A DNA stretch of 64,000 nt, from NCBI RefSeq assembly GCF_002075885.1, contig NZ_MDET01000016.1, forward strand, positions 19,686-83,685. Reading direction: 5' to 3'. Numbering within the stretch: the stretch's first letter is position 1; each line of letters opens with the position of its first letter. Source of the stretch: Manganibacter manganicus (GTDB taxonomy: Bacteria > Pseudomonadota > Alphaproteobacteria > Rhizobiales > Rhizobiaceae). Of this stretch, positions 8,893 to 17,324 are shown piece by piece. The notes below the pieces were generated by a model. The model made no database searches. It saw only the letters and a program-made list of their open reading frames with translations, and was not told where the DNA came from. The position numbers were made by a program, and so were the translations under genes.

Positions 8893-9639
8893 GACCACGA
8901 AACCGCCATCGACGGGAAGGTCGGTGCCCGTGACGAAGGCCGCCGCCGGCGACGACAGGAAGATCGCCGTTCCCACGAGGTCGTCGACCGTGCCCCAGCG
9001 CTTGAGCGCGGAGCGCTGTTCGATCTTGGCGGCGGGCTCGGGGTCGGTCCACAGGCCCCTGGTCATGTCGGTCTTGTGGTAGCCCGGCGAGATGGCGTTG
9101 ACGCGGATGCCGTCCGGTCCGAAAGCGTGGGCGAGATGGCGGGTGAGGCCGAGCACGCCGGTCTTGCTCGCGCCGTAGGCCGGAACCAGCGGATCGGTGA
9201 CGTAGCTCAGCATGGAGGCGATGTTGATGATGGATCCTTTCGACGCCTTGAGCAGCGGCAGCGCGGCCATGGCGAAGCGCATCTGGCTGTTGAGGTTGAC
9301 GTCCATGACCTCCGTGTAGGTCTCGTCCTCGAACTCGGCGGTCGGACGGGCAATGCCTGCGCCGTTCACCAATATGTCGAGCTTGCCGAGCGTGGCGACG
9401 AAGCCCTTGATCGCCTTGGGATCGCGCACATCGACCCGTTCGAAGCGGATGCCTGCGTTGGCCGGGTCCCTGGAGGCGGCTTCCAGTTTTTTCGCCGAGC
9501 TTCCGAGCGCGGTCACGTCGCCGCCGAGCCTGGCGAAGCCTTGGGCGATCGCCAGCCCGATACCGCTCGATCCGCCGGTGACAAGCACCGACTTGCCCTT
9601 GAAGAGGTCCTTGCTGAAGGTGTTGATGATGTCGTCCAT
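8881..9639 (-). CDS. SDR-family oxidoreductase (YGASK type)
   Basis: A classical short-chain dehydrogenase of 252 aa. The NAD(P)-binding TGGSSGIG is at residues 21-28, NGAG at 92-95, and the catalytic Ser142-Tyr155-Lys159 in YGASK. It probably interconverts a sugar alcohol and a ketose, or a sugar acid and its keto form. The internal ATG (MDDIIN) is chosen because GGGAGG lies 6 bp upstream; the ATG two codons earlier would touch that Shine-Dalgarno. It is the third gene of deoC - FGGY kinase - SDR, 64 bp after the kinase. Its closest relative in the window is the SDR at 30025-30795. Confidence 0.88.
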   Translation of the reverse strand: MDDIINTFSKDLFKGKSVLVTGGSSGIGLAIAQGFARLGGDVTALGSSAKKLEAASRDPANAGIRFERVDVRDPKAIKGFVATLGKLDILVNGAGIARPTAEFEDETYTEVMDVNLNSQMRFAMAALPLLKASKGSIINIASMLSYVTDPLVPAYGASKTGVLGLTRHLAHAFGPDGIRVNAISPGYHKTDMTRGLWTDPEPAAKIEQRSALKRWGTVDDLVGTAIFLSSPAAAFVTGTDLPVDGGFVVGGF

Positions 9640-9703
9640 TGTCATCCTCCCGGTCTGGATTGTCTCATGGCTGCCCGACGGTCGTAGCCGGCAGAAGCTG
9701 CAT

Positions 9704-11251
9704 TCAGGTCGATATCGCGCGCAACGTTTCCAGCGCGGACGCCAGGTCCCTTTGGTGCGCCGCCGCTTGCCGATACGCAGCCAGCGCGGCGTCGTAGACG
9801 GCGCGGGTTGCGGGTTGCGGCTGCGCACGTCCTTCCGGCACGTGCAGCGCGCGAACCGGCTCGAAATCCTCCCACAGGCCGATGCCGACCAGTGCCAGCG
9901 CCGCCGCTCCGAGCGCCGCCGCTTCCTGGTCCACCCGTGTCTTGAGGATCGTGCAGCCGAAGACGTCGGCGAAGATCTGCCGCCATGCAGCGCTCTGCGC
10001 GCCGCCGCCGACGGCGATGATCTCGTCGCTGACCGTCGTCATGCGGCGCAGTTGGTCGAGCGCCACGCGTAAGCCCAGCGCTATGCCCTCCAGTCCCGCG
10101 CGCAGGATGTCGGCGCGCTCGTGCTGGAGGTCCAGCCCGACGAACGCGCCGCGCACGGCGGGGCCGCCTTCCAGCGCCGTGCCGCCGGCCAGCGTCGGCA
10201 CGAACAGCAGCCCGCGCGCGCCGGGAGGCGAGGTCAATGCGAGTTCGATCATAGCCTCATAGGCGTTGCGGCCGCCGGCGGCGGCCTTTTCCCCGATGTC
10301 GGGCGTCAGGCGGTCGCGGATCCAGCCGATGCTGGTACCGGAGGAAAAGATCGACGTGGCGGAGATGAACTGTCCGGGCACGACATGAGCGAACGCATAG
10401 GAGTGGACATGGTCGTCGAGCAGGGGCCGTGCCGAGGAAACGGTCAGCCAGCTCGACGATCCCATGGAACTGAAGATATCGCCTTCGGCGAAGGTCGCGG
10501 CGCCCAGCGCCATGCAACTGTTGTCGACGCCGCCCGCAATGACCTTGACGTCCGCCGCAAGGCCGAACTGGTCGCGAAATTCCGGGCGGAGCGCGCCGAT
10601 TGTTTCCGTCGAGGCCACGACCGGCGGGAGCAGGGCGGGATCGATGCCGGCAGCGGCAAGGATTTCGTCCGAGTAATGGCCGGCCGCGAGGTCGAAGCAA
10701 CCGGAGCCGGACGCGTAGGAAATATCCGTCGCGATCCGTCCGGTCAGGCGCAGGTTGATATAATCCTTTGTGCCGATGATCGTGCGGGTGCGCGCAAAAA
10801 CCTCCGGTGCCTCGTCGCGCAGCCACATGATCTTGAAGAGCGTATAAAGCGGCGCGGGAAAGCCGTTTCCGGTGATCCTGTACCAGCGGTCCTGGTCGAA
10901 TCGCGTGAAGAAAGCGTTCGCCTGCGCGCCGGCGCGGCCGTCCGACCAGATCGGAACGGCGTCCTGCAAAGGAGAGCCGTTTTCATCCAGCGGGATGCAG
11001 CCGAGGCTGTGGCCGGAGAACGCGATGGCGGAGATCTGCGGGGCATCGACCTCGGGTCTTGCGAGCAGCGCGCCGAAGCAATCGAGAAAAGCCTGCCACC
11101 AGTCCTGCGGCCGCTGCTCATGGCGCGACGGGGCCGGAAAGAGCGTCTTGTAGGAGACGACGTGTTCGGCGAGGCAAACGCCCGCCGCGTCGAAGACGGC
11201 TCCCTTGATCCCGCCGGTGCCGAGATCGAATGCGGCGACAGAACGCGGCAT
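9704..11251 (-). CDS. FGGY-family carbohydrate kinase
   Basis: A 515-aa FGGY kinase. The phosphate-binding AFDLGTGGIKGAVFD is at the N-terminus and the second nucleotide-binding motif is AVGGGAQSAAWRQIFAD. Where xylulokinases carry SGQMHG this protein has SGHSLGCIPLD, so its substrate probably differs from D-xylulose. It follows deoC by 9 bp and precedes the SDR, so one transcript would encode dehydrogenase, kinase and aldolase. A chain of polyol or sugar oxidation, phosphorylation and aldol cleavage is plausible. The true sugar is unknown. Confidence 0.88.
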   Translation of the reverse strand: MPRSVAAFDLGTGGIKGAVFDAAGVCLAEHVVSYKTLFPAPSRHEQRPQDWWQAFLDCFGALLARPEVDAPQISAIAFSGHSLGCIPLDENGSPLQDAVPIWSDGRAGAQANAFFTRFDQDRWYRITGNGFPAPLYTLFKIMWLRDEAPEVFARTRTIIGTKDYINLRLTGRIATDISYASGSGCFDLAAGHYSDEILAAAGIDPALLPPVVASTETIGALRPEFRDQFGLAADVKVIAGGVDNSCMALGAATFAEGDIFSSMGSSSWLTVSSARPLLDDHVHSYAFAHVVPGQFISATSIFSSGTSIGWIRDRLTPDIGEKAAAGGRNAYEAMIELALTSPPGARGLLFVPTLAGGTALEGGPAVRGAFVGLDLQHERADILRAGLEGIALGLRVALDQLRRMTTVSDEIIAVGGGAQSAAWRQIFADVFGCTILKTRVDQEAAALGAAALALVGIGLWEDFEPVRALHVPEGRAQPQPATRAVYDAALAAYRQAAAHQRDLASALETLRAIST

Positions 11252-11260
11252 CCGCAGGCC

Positions 11261-11995
11261 TCAGGCCGCGTCCGACAGGATCAGCCTGCCGCCCGGCAGC
11301 GCCGCGCATTCGCGGACCAGATCGACGGCCGTCTTCGTGTTGATGCCGAAGCGGCTGACGCCGAGGGCGACCATTTCGCGGATCGTTTCCAGGCTGCGGA
11401 TGCCGCCGGACGCCTTGATGGCGACGCGGCCGCGCACGGTCTCGGCGATGATGCGGATTTTTTCGACCGTCGTGGCGCTCGGCGTCCAGCCGGTGCCGGT
11501 CTTGACGAACGCCGCGCCGTTTTCGGCGACGATCTCGCTGGCGCGACGGATCTCATCGTCGCTCAGATGGTACAATTCGATGATTACCTTCAACGGCACG
11601 GGCGCGATGGCGTCGGCCACGGCACGGATTTCTTCCGCCACATAATCGGTATCGCCGGATTTCAGCCGGCCGATATTCATCATCATGTCGAGTTCCTGCG
11701 CCCCGTCGGCGACGAGGGTTATGGCCTCGGCGATCTTGGTCCGGGTGGCATGGCCGCCCGAGGGAAAGCCGACCGGGCCGCCGACCATGGTGAAGGAACC
11801 GGCGGGGATGAGGCTGCGCAGGAGCGGCACGAAATGCGGCAGCGCATGGGCCGCGATGAAGCGGTTTTCCGTCGCGATCCCGGCCAGCGCGCGCACGTCC
11901 TGTTCGGTATGGAAGGCCTGGACCGCGCTGATATCGATCAGGGCGGCGAGCCCCGCGGCGTCCATGCTTTCGGGTGCCGATGCGGCGGCTGACAT
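11261..11995 (-). CDS. deoC: Deoxyribose-phosphate aldolase (DeoC family)
   Basis: A class I aldolase of 244 aa. Asp103 (ELDMMMN), Schiff-base Lys165 (AAFVKTGTG) and Lys194 (IKASGG) correspond to the catalytic Asp and two Lys of E. coli DeoC, so the enzyme should be active. DeoC cleaves 2-deoxyribose 5-phosphate to acetaldehyde and glyceraldehyde 3-phosphate; relatives act on other phosphorylated sugars. The ATG at 11993-11995 has GGGAGGAA 7 bp upstream, and an upstream ATG at 12028 lacks this. It is the first gene of its operon. A 27-bp palindrome (12026-12052) follows a TTGACA hexamer just upstream. No deoxynucleoside genes are present, so the aldol substrate may be a different sugar phosphate. 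Confidence 0.9.
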   Translation of the reverse strand: MSAAASAPESMDAAGLAALIDISAVQAFHTEQDVRALAGIATENRFIAAHALPHFVPLLRSLIPAGSFTMVGGPVGFPSGGHATRTKIAEAITLVADGAQELDMMMNIGRLKSGDTDYVAEEIRAVADAIAPVPLKVIIELYHLSDDEIRRASEIVAENGAAFVKTGTGWTPSATTVEKIRIIAETVRGRVAIKASGGIRSLETIREMVALGVSRFGINTKTAVDLVRECAALPGGRLILSDAA

Positions 11996-12025
11996 GGCCC
12001 TGTTCCTCCCGGACTGAATGTCTTT

Positions 12026-12056
12026 CATTTCTGTAGCATGACTACAGAAATGTCAA
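12026..12056 (-). promoter_or_regulatory. deoC promoter with 27-bp perfect-arm operator
   Basis: Arms CATTTCTGTAG and CTACAGAAATG (11 bp each, fully complementary) flank a 5-bp spacer at 12026-12052. The central 15 bp fit TGTARY-N3-RYTACA. On the minus strand TTGACA (plus 12051-12056) is a perfect -35 that abuts the palindrome, so the operator fills the -10 region and bound protein would block polymerase. The adjacent RpiR gene (12123-13010) is the obvious candidate regulator. Confidence 0.8.
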
Positions 12057-12092
12057 CGGAATAAGGCGATATACCTTCAATACGGATGAAAT

Positions 12093-12103
12093 ATATCAGA
12101 TAT
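12093..12103. promoter_or_regulatory. ATATCAGATAT palindrome upstream of deoC
   Basis: This perfect 11-bp palindrome is identical to the one in the promoter of the GntR/FCD regulator (20933-20943), and both continue into further ATATC/GATA repeats. It suggests the FCD protein also acts on the deoC operon. Confidence 0.5.
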
Positions 12104-12122
12104 CAGTATTACAGGTACGCAA

Positions 12123-13010
12123 TTAGTCGTCGTCCGTTCGCAGATAGCTCAGATGCTTCTTCATTTCGCCGAAGCTTTCCACATGCTCCTCGCCACGCCG
12201 TAGCGCCACGGCGGTCGACAGGATGTCGATGACGGCGAGTGCGGCAATGCGCGAGATCGTCGGTGTGTAGATATTGGTGTTCTCCAGCGTCTCGACGAGG
12301 ACGACATGGTCGCAATGCTCGACCAGCGGTCCGTGCATGCCGACGAGGCCGAGCACCACGGCGCCGCGTTTGCGCGCCAGTTCTGCGGTGTCGAGCAGCG
12401 AGGTCGTCGCGGCGGTATTCGAGATCACCACCAGAACGTCACCGGGACTGAGCATCGACGCGACCATGATCTGCTGGTGCGAATCGATCTCCACGCCGCA
12501 GGGCACGTCGAAGAGCGGGAATTTCTGCTGCGCGTCGCGCGCTACGATGCCGGATGCGCCGAAGCCGAAGAACTCGATGCGCTTGGCGTTGGCGAGGATG
12601 TCGACCGCCTTGCGGATCGCCTGGCCGTCCAGGCGGTTGCGGACCCAGTCAAGGCTGGTGATCGTGTAGTCGAATATCTTTTCCGCGACCGCTTCCGGGC
12701 CGTCGCTGGGCAGGATGACCGAGTGGGTGGCGGGCGTGCCGAGCGCGAGCGACTGCGCCAGCCGCAGCTTGAAGTCCTGATAGCCGAGGCAGCCGATCGA
12801 CGTGCAGAAGCGGATCACCGTGGGCTGGCTGACGCCGGCCCATTCCGCGGTTTCGGCGACGGTCGCGTGAAGGATGCGGCGCGGGTCTTCCAGCACCACT
12901 TCCGCCACCTTGCGGTCGGATTTGCGCAGGAAGTCGAGGCGCGTGCGGACCGTCTCGATGATGTTCTCGTTGGTTCCGATCGTTTCGGAGACTCTTGGCT
13001 TGCGCGGCAT
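12123..13010 (-). CDS. RpiR-family transcriptional regulator 1
   Basis: A 295-aa RpiR/HexR-type regulator. It has an N-terminal helix-turn-helix (VAETAEWAGVSQPTVIRFC) and a SIS phosphosugar-binding domain from about residue 135 (IEFFGFGASG, then LVVISNTAATTSLLDTAEL). SIS domains sense phosphosugars. It lies between the deoC operon and the eight-gene operon, and TGTAG palindromes of RpiR type stand before both. The C-terminus (TDDD) ends 128 bp from the deoC start. Repressor or activator cannot be read from sequence. Confidence 0.9.
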   Translation of the reverse strand: MPRKPRVSETIGTNENIIETVRTRLDFLRKSDRKVAEVVLEDPRRILHATVAETAEWAGVSQPTVIRFCTSIGCLGYQDFKLRLAQSLALGTPATHSVILPSDGPEAVAEKIFDYTITSLDWVRNRLDGQAIRKAVDILANAKRIEFFGFGASGIVARDAQQKFPLFDVPCGVEIDSHQQIMVASMLSPGDVLVVISNTAATTSLLDTAELARKRGAVVLGLVGMHGPLVEHCDHVVLVETLENTNIYTPTISRIAALAVIDILSTAVALRRGEEHVESFGEMKKHLSYLRTDDD

Positions 13011-13113
13011 GGGAATCCGTTGCGGCTGGAAGCTGGCGGCCGGTTTGCCTGCATCCGCGCCTCCCGCGCCGATGCTGCGCGGCTGAAAGAACGGATGCCC
13101 GCGAGCCGATCCG

Positions 13114-13986
13114 TCAGCTCTGGGAAACGCGATATTCTCTGCCGGTTTGTGCCCTAAGCAATGTTGTTTCGCAACCGCCCCGCATCGCGGTCTCGACCGC
13201 GGCGTCGATCACCCTGGGGTCGGCCGTGTTGAAGGCGAATAGGCCGTAGTGATGGAAAACGGCGGCGCCGGCGCCGAGCGCGCGGGCAAGATCGATGGCC
13301 TCCTCGATCGACAGATTGCCGGGCACGCCGTTGGCGCCGAGGTCGGGGCGGCGTCCATTGACCGGCAGCAGCGCCACGTCCGGAGCCAGCGGCTTCACGT
13401 CGTCCACGAGGCCGTCGAACGGGACGGTGTCCCCTGAATGATAGATCCTCACGCCGCCTGTCTCCAGCACGTAGCCGAGGAAGCGGTGGTTGCCCTGGGT
13501 GTCGCGTTCAAGCGTTTCGTGAGCCGCCCGGACGGCGTGGATGCGCACGCCCGCGAGCGGTTCGACGCTTTCGCCGGCATCCATCGCAACGAGCCGTGCC
13601 GGCGGCACGTCGATGCGCTTCACGGCCTCTCCTGTTGACGCGCGCGGCACGACGAAGCGACAGGCCGGAAACGCCTTCGCGATCGGCGTGAGCGTCTGCG
13701 GGTCCATATGGTCGGTGTGCTGATGCGTCACCAGCACGCAGGCGATGGAGGGCAGGTCGCCGATGGCAATGGGCGGTGGCATCATGCGTTCGTGCGGGAA
13801 GCGCGTACCGCGATATTTTTCGGCCAGGCTGTCGGACAGGTAGGGGTCGATCAGCAGCGTGCGGCCGCCGGCGCGTATCAGGAACCCGGCCTGGCCGAGC
13901 CAGTAGAGCGAGACGCCGTCCGCCGGCTGACCGGCGAGATGTTCGGCCAGCGGTTCCACGAAATCGAGAACGCGCATCTTCACCAT
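13114..13986 (-). CDS. MBL-fold metal-dependent hydrolase, UlaG-like lactonase
   Basis: A metallo-beta-lactamase-fold protein of 290 aa related to L-ascorbate-6-phosphate lactonase UlaG. Metal ligands are visible in VTHQHTDHMD (HxHxDH, near residue 95), with later conserved histidines in VRAAHETLER, YHSGDT and VFHHYG. It probably opens a sugar lactone or phosphorylated lactone. The start ATG overlaps the stop of the 2-hydroxyacid dehydrogenase gene (TGATG), so they are coupled; a second ATG three codons later is possible. It is the last gene of the eight-gene operon that starts at 19957. Confidence 0.8.
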   Translation of the reverse strand: MVKMRVLDFVEPLAEHLAGQPADGVSLYWLGQAGFLIRAGGRTLLIDPYLSDSLAEKYRGTRFPHERMMPPPIAIGDLPSIACVLVTHQHTDHMDPQTLTPIAKAFPACRFVVPRASTGEAVKRIDVPPARLVAMDAGESVEPLAGVRIHAVRAAHETLERDTQGNHRFLGYVLETGGVRIYHSGDTVPFDGLVDDVKPLAPDVALLPVNGRRPDLGANGVPGNLSIEEAIDLARALGAGAAVFHHYGLFAFNTADPRVIDAAVETAMRGGCETTLLRAQTGREYRVSQS

Positions 13987-14909
13987 CAACTCGCCAGCGC
14001 ATCGAGCAGGTTGCGGATCGCCACTTCCGTCGCGCGGCTCACGCTCTCGTCGGTGAAGCCGCCTATGTGGCTGGTGGCCACGACCTTCGGATGGAACGCG
14101 AGGCTTCCCTGTTCCGGCGGCTCGACCGCGAATACGTCCGTGCCATAGCCGTGCAGCCGGCCCTCGTCCAGCGCGGTCCGCAGCGCGTCCTCGTCCGCCA
14201 GCGCCGCGCGCGCCGTGTTCACGATGACCGCGCCCGGCCGCATGGCTTTCAGGCGGGTCTCGTCGATGAGGAAGGCGCCGCCGGGAAGCGGCGGGCAATG
14301 CAGCGAGATAATGTCCGCGCGCGAGAAAAGCTCGTCCAGCCCCGCCCATGAGAACGGCCCGGCGGTGGCGAAGTCGCGCGGGTAGGGGTCGTAGCCGAGG
14401 ACTTGCGATCCCATGGCGGAGGCGATTTGCGCCACCTGACGCCCGACCGCGCCGCAGCCCACCACGCCGACGGTGCGGCCGCGCATTTCCTTGCCGCGCT
14501 GCCGCGGCCAGCCTCCGGCCTTGATGCCGCGGTCGGCAGCCGGGATGGAGCGCAGGACGGCAAGCATCAGCCCGATCGCCAGTTCCGCCACACCGGTCGC
14601 GTTCGCGCCTTCGGCGCGCAGCACGCGCACGCCCTTTCGCTCGAGGTCGGGCAAGGGCAGGTTGTCGACGCCGGTGCCGTTGCGCGAAACCGCCTTCAGG
14701 CTGTCGGCCACGTCGATCACCCGCGGGCTGACGGGCTCGATGCCGGCCAGCCAGCCGGCGCAGCCGGGCAGCAGCTCGATCAGTTCCGCTTCGCCCGGCA
14801 GCTTGCCCGGCGTGGAAAAGACCAGTTCATGGCCCTCCTCGGTGAGAATGGAAAGCTCGCGCGGCGGCTCCTGGGTGAGCGAACGGGGCGTGATGAGAAT
14901 GCGCGCCAT
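13986..14909 (-). CDS. D-isomer-specific 2-hydroxyacid dehydrogenase
   Basis: A 307-aa member of the SerA/GhrB/VanH superfamily. The Rossmann motif VGCGAVGRQVA is near residue 147. The catalytic triad is in VNTARAALADE (Arg), VFAVEPPEQ (Glu) and SHIGGFTDES (His). It reduces a 2-keto acid such as hydroxypyruvate, glyoxylate or a 2-keto sugar acid, or runs in reverse. It lies between the shikimate-dehydrogenase-like gene (3 bp upstream) and the lactonase (overlap TGATG). The acid-handling neighbours suggest a sugar-acid branch. Confidence 0.88.
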   Translation of the reverse strand: MARILITPRSLTQEPPRELSILTEEGHELVFSTPGKLPGEAELIELLPGCAGWLAGIEPVSPRVIDVADSLKAVSRNGTGVDNLPLPDLERKGVRVLRAEGANATGVAELAIGLMLAVLRSIPAADRGIKAGGWPRQRGKEMRGRTVGVVGCGAVGRQVAQIASAMGSQVLGYDPYPRDFATAGPFSWAGLDELFSRADIISLHCPPLPGGAFLIDETRLKAMRPGAVIVNTARAALADEDALRTALDEGRLHGYGTDVFAVEPPEQGSLAFHPKVVATSHIGGFTDESVSRATEVAIRNLLDALAS

Positions 14910-14912
14910 GGT

Positions 14913-15863
14913 TCAGCTCTTCGCCGCCTCGATGGCGATGCGCGATATCTCGTCGAAGGCCGGCCCGGACGTCGGGATGTCGATATGGAAAACCTCGGCG
15001 ATGACCTGCGTCCAGCCGTGGATGAAGTAGGTCCATCCGTCCTCCACCTGCAGGTGGCGTGCGGCTTTCTGCCGGTTCGCCTGGTCGAGGAAGACGAGGT
15101 CGCCGCGATAGTTGAGGTCCCAGGCGATGCCGCGTTCGGGAAAGACGCCGGCGTCGGTGAGCGGCGAGCCCGGCGCGTCCTTGCCCAGTCCGGTCGCGTT
15201 GATGACCAGCGAGCCGGGCTTCAGTTTCGCCATGGCCTCGTCGTTCAGTTCCGGCCTGTCGGCCAGCACGTAGTCGACAGGCACGCCGAAATTCAGGCTT
15301 TCGTGGAAGCGCCTGATCTCGTCCAGCCGCGGCTGCGAGCGGTTCGTCACGACCACGCGCGACGGTCGGTCCGAGCCGCGCTCGGGCCGCATGAGGTGCC
15401 AGGTGATGGCGATGGTGGAGCCGCCGGCCCCCATCGACATCAGTTCCGCGCCGGTGCGCTCGAAATAATCCCTCGGCAGGAAATTGTCGATTGCCAGGCC
15501 GGACGAGATCGGATCCTTGGCGTGGCAGACCAGTCTGCCGTCGCGCTTGGAGAGGCAACTCGTCTCGTTCATGGCTTGTGCATGCGGGTCAATCTCGTCG
15601 AACAGGTCGCGCGCGGCCTTGAAGAGGTCGAGCTTGTGCGTCGTCACCAGAGCGCCCAGCGAAAGCGGGTCCTGCTTGATGAAGGAAACGGCCTCGCGAT
15701 AGGCCTGCGGGTCGGCATGGAGGGGAAAATCCATGCCCTTGATGACGGCGTCCTTGAGACCGAGATGCCTGGCCCAGGCCGGGAAGACCCGCATGATGGA
15801 GCTTTTCGCGGTGGTGACGCCGATGAAGTAGAAGGTGGGTTGCGTGGCTGGCTGGTAGGTCAT
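14913..15863 (-). CDS. Shikimate-dehydrogenase-like oxidoreductase
   Basis: A 316-aa protein with the AroE fold. The substrate-domain motif ALVTTHKLDLFKAARD keeps the catalytic Lys, and HAKDPISSGLAID keeps the Asp of the family. A Rossmann loop MSMGAGGSTIAI follows, then VVVTNRSQPRLDEI. No other aromatic-pathway gene is near, and the protein is longer than AroE (about 270 aa), so it is likely a paralogue acting on a cyclitol, quinate-like or sugar-derived compound. Its ATG overlaps the cupin isomerase stop by 4 bp. Confidence 0.75.
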   Translation of the reverse strand: MTYQPATQPTFYFIGVTTAKSSIMRVFPAWARHLGLKDAVIKGMDFPLHADPQAYREAVSFIKQDPLSLGALVTTHKLDLFKAARDLFDEIDPHAQAMNETSCLSKRDGRLVCHAKDPISSGLAIDNFLPRDYFERTGAELMSMGAGGSTIAITWHLMRPERGSDRPSRVVVTNRSQPRLDEIRRFHESLNFGVPVDYVLADRPELNDEAMAKLKPGSLVINATGLGKDAPGSPLTDAGVFPERGIAWDLNYRGDLVFLDQANRQKAARHLQVEDGWTYFIHGWTQVIAEVFHIDIPTSGPAFDEISRIAIEAAKS

Positions 15864-16549
15864 GCCGCGTCCTTTTTCGAAGAAGCGTAGACCGCCGCGA
15901 GCGCGGCTTCGTCACGCGGGCGCCAGTTGGGGTTCTCGACCACCTTCCAGCCGCCGGCGCCGTCATCGAGGATGCGGCTGCGCATGCCGCCCGAGCGCTC
16001 GATGATTGCGTAGTCCTGCCCCGAATCCGCCGGGTAGCAGAACAGCATCACCAGCTCTTCCGGGCCCGTATTGACGGAGCGGTGGATCCAGTAGGGCGGC
16101 ACGTAGCAGCAGGTCAGCGGCTCGATTTCGACGATGCGCGTCTCGCCTTCGGGCGATTCCATCAGCATCAGGCCTTTGCCCTTCTGGCCGTAGTAGATTT
16201 CGGGGCGGTCGGTCTGCTGGTGGATGTGGCCGCGCGTGATGAAGAACTCGTCGCCCACCTTGCCGGGAACCATGCGCGTGACGCCGAAGATCACGTCGCC
16301 GGCTCGGTCGGAGGGGCGGAAATCCGAAACGGCATAAACCACCTTGTCGCCCCACTCGGCGCGCATGCGCTGGAAGGCCGCCTCGTCGCCGTAGAGACCG
16401 GCGAGATCGCCGAAGCGCTTCTCGTAGCTGCCGGTGGCGTTGGTCATGGCTCCGGTCGCAAGGTCGACGTCGCAACCGACCGGTTCGAAATGTTTCTTCA
16501 CGAGTATCGGTCCTTCCACTTCATGCTTGCGGCCCGCTTTCGGGACCAT
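15860..16549 (-). CDS. Cupin-type phosphoglucose isomerase
   Basis: A 229-aa cupin related to the archaeal-type glucose-6-phosphate isomerase. The signature ITRGHIHQQTDRPEIYYG supplies His108, His110 and Glu117, with His156 (YWIHRS) as fourth metal ligand. The family interconverts glucose 6-phosphate and fructose 6-phosphate. In this catabolic operon it may act on a related aldose/ketose phosphate. It starts 3 bp after the upstream SDR stop and overlaps the next gene by 4 bp, so it is deeply embedded in the operon. Confidence 0.85.
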   Translation of the reverse strand: MVPKAGRKHEVEGPILVKKHFEPVGCDVDLATGAMTNATGSYEKRFGDLAGLYGDEAAFQRMRAEWGDKVVYAVSDFRPSDRAGDVIFGVTRMVPGKVGDEFFITRGHIHQQTDRPEIYYGQKGKGLMLMESPEGETRIVEIEPLTCCYVPPYWIHRSVNTGPEELVMLFCYPADSGQDYAIIERSGGMRSRILDDGAGGWKVVENPNWRPRDEAALAAVYASSKKDAA

Positions 16550-16552
16550 GCT

Positions 16553-17323
16553 CTAGACGATCGTGTAGCCGCCATCGATCGCCAGATTGGCACCGTTGAC
16601 CATCCCGGCGCCGTCGCCGGCGAGATAGAGAACGGCGGCCGCGATTTCCCACGGCTTGGCGAAGCGCCGGGTCGGGATCGCGGCGCGCGCCTTCACGCCC
16701 TTTTCGCCGGCCCAGCCGGTCAGGCCGAGCTCGGTCTCCACCACGGTCGGCGAGATGGCATTGACGGTGACGCCGCGCGGTCCCCATTCGAGCGCCATGC
16801 AGTTGGTCATGCCGATGATGCCGGCCTTCGACGCGCAATAGGCGACATGGCCCTCGATGCCGATGGTCGCCGCCTGCGAGGCCATGTTGACGATGCGGCC
16901 TTTGCCGCGCGCGAGCATGCCCGGCGCGACGGTGCGCGCGACGAGAAACGCGCCCTTGAGATTGATGGCGAGCGTGCGGTCCCACTCCGCGGTCGGATAG
17001 CTCTCCGCAGCAGCGAGCGGGCCGATGCCGGCATTGTTGACGAGGATGTCGATGCCACCGAACGCCTGCTCGGCAGTCCGGACGCAGCGTTGCACGCTGT
17101 CCTCGTCGGTGACGTCGCCGACCAGTCCGAGATGGGTCTCGCCGCGCGTGCGGGCGCCGTCCTGGATGCGCGCATCGCGGTCCATCAGCGCCAGGCGCGC
17201 GCCGTGTGCGGCGAAGGCCTCGGCGACGGCCTGTCCGATGCCCGCGGCCGCACCGGTGATGAAGACGGAGCGTCCCGCGAAATCGAGCAGGTCGGGCATG
17301 GTGTCGGATACGGGATCGGCCAT
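16553..17323 (-). CDS. SDR-family oxidoreductase (YCASK type)
   Basis: A classical SDR of 256 aa. The cofactor motif TGAAAGIG is at residues 23-30, NNAG at 96-99, and catalytic Ser149, Tyr162 and Lys166 are in YCASK. It resembles bacterial sugar and polyol dehydrogenases such as glucose/galactose 1-dehydrogenase and 3-oxoacyl-reductase-like enzymes. It follows the next SDR gene (stop at 17325) with a 1-bp gap. Confidence 0.86.
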   Translation of the reverse strand: MADPVSDTMPDLLDFAGRSVFITGAAAGIGQAVAEAFAAHGARLALMDRDARIQDGARTRGETHLGLVGDVTDEDSVQRCVRTAEQAFGGIDILVNNAGIGPLAAAESYPTAEWDRTLAINLKGAFLVARTVAPGMLARGKGRIVNMASQAATIGIEGHVAYCASKAGIIGMTNCMALEWGPRGVTVNAISPTVVETELGLTGWAGEKGVKARAAIPTRRFAKPWEIAAAVLYLAGDGAGMVNGANLAIDGGYTIV

Positions 17324-17324
17324 C

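Noticed and set aside
10121..11992. A 623-codon open frame on the plus strand opposite the FGGY kinase and deoC
   Set aside because: It mirrors the third codon positions of the real genes and has no domain-like sequence.
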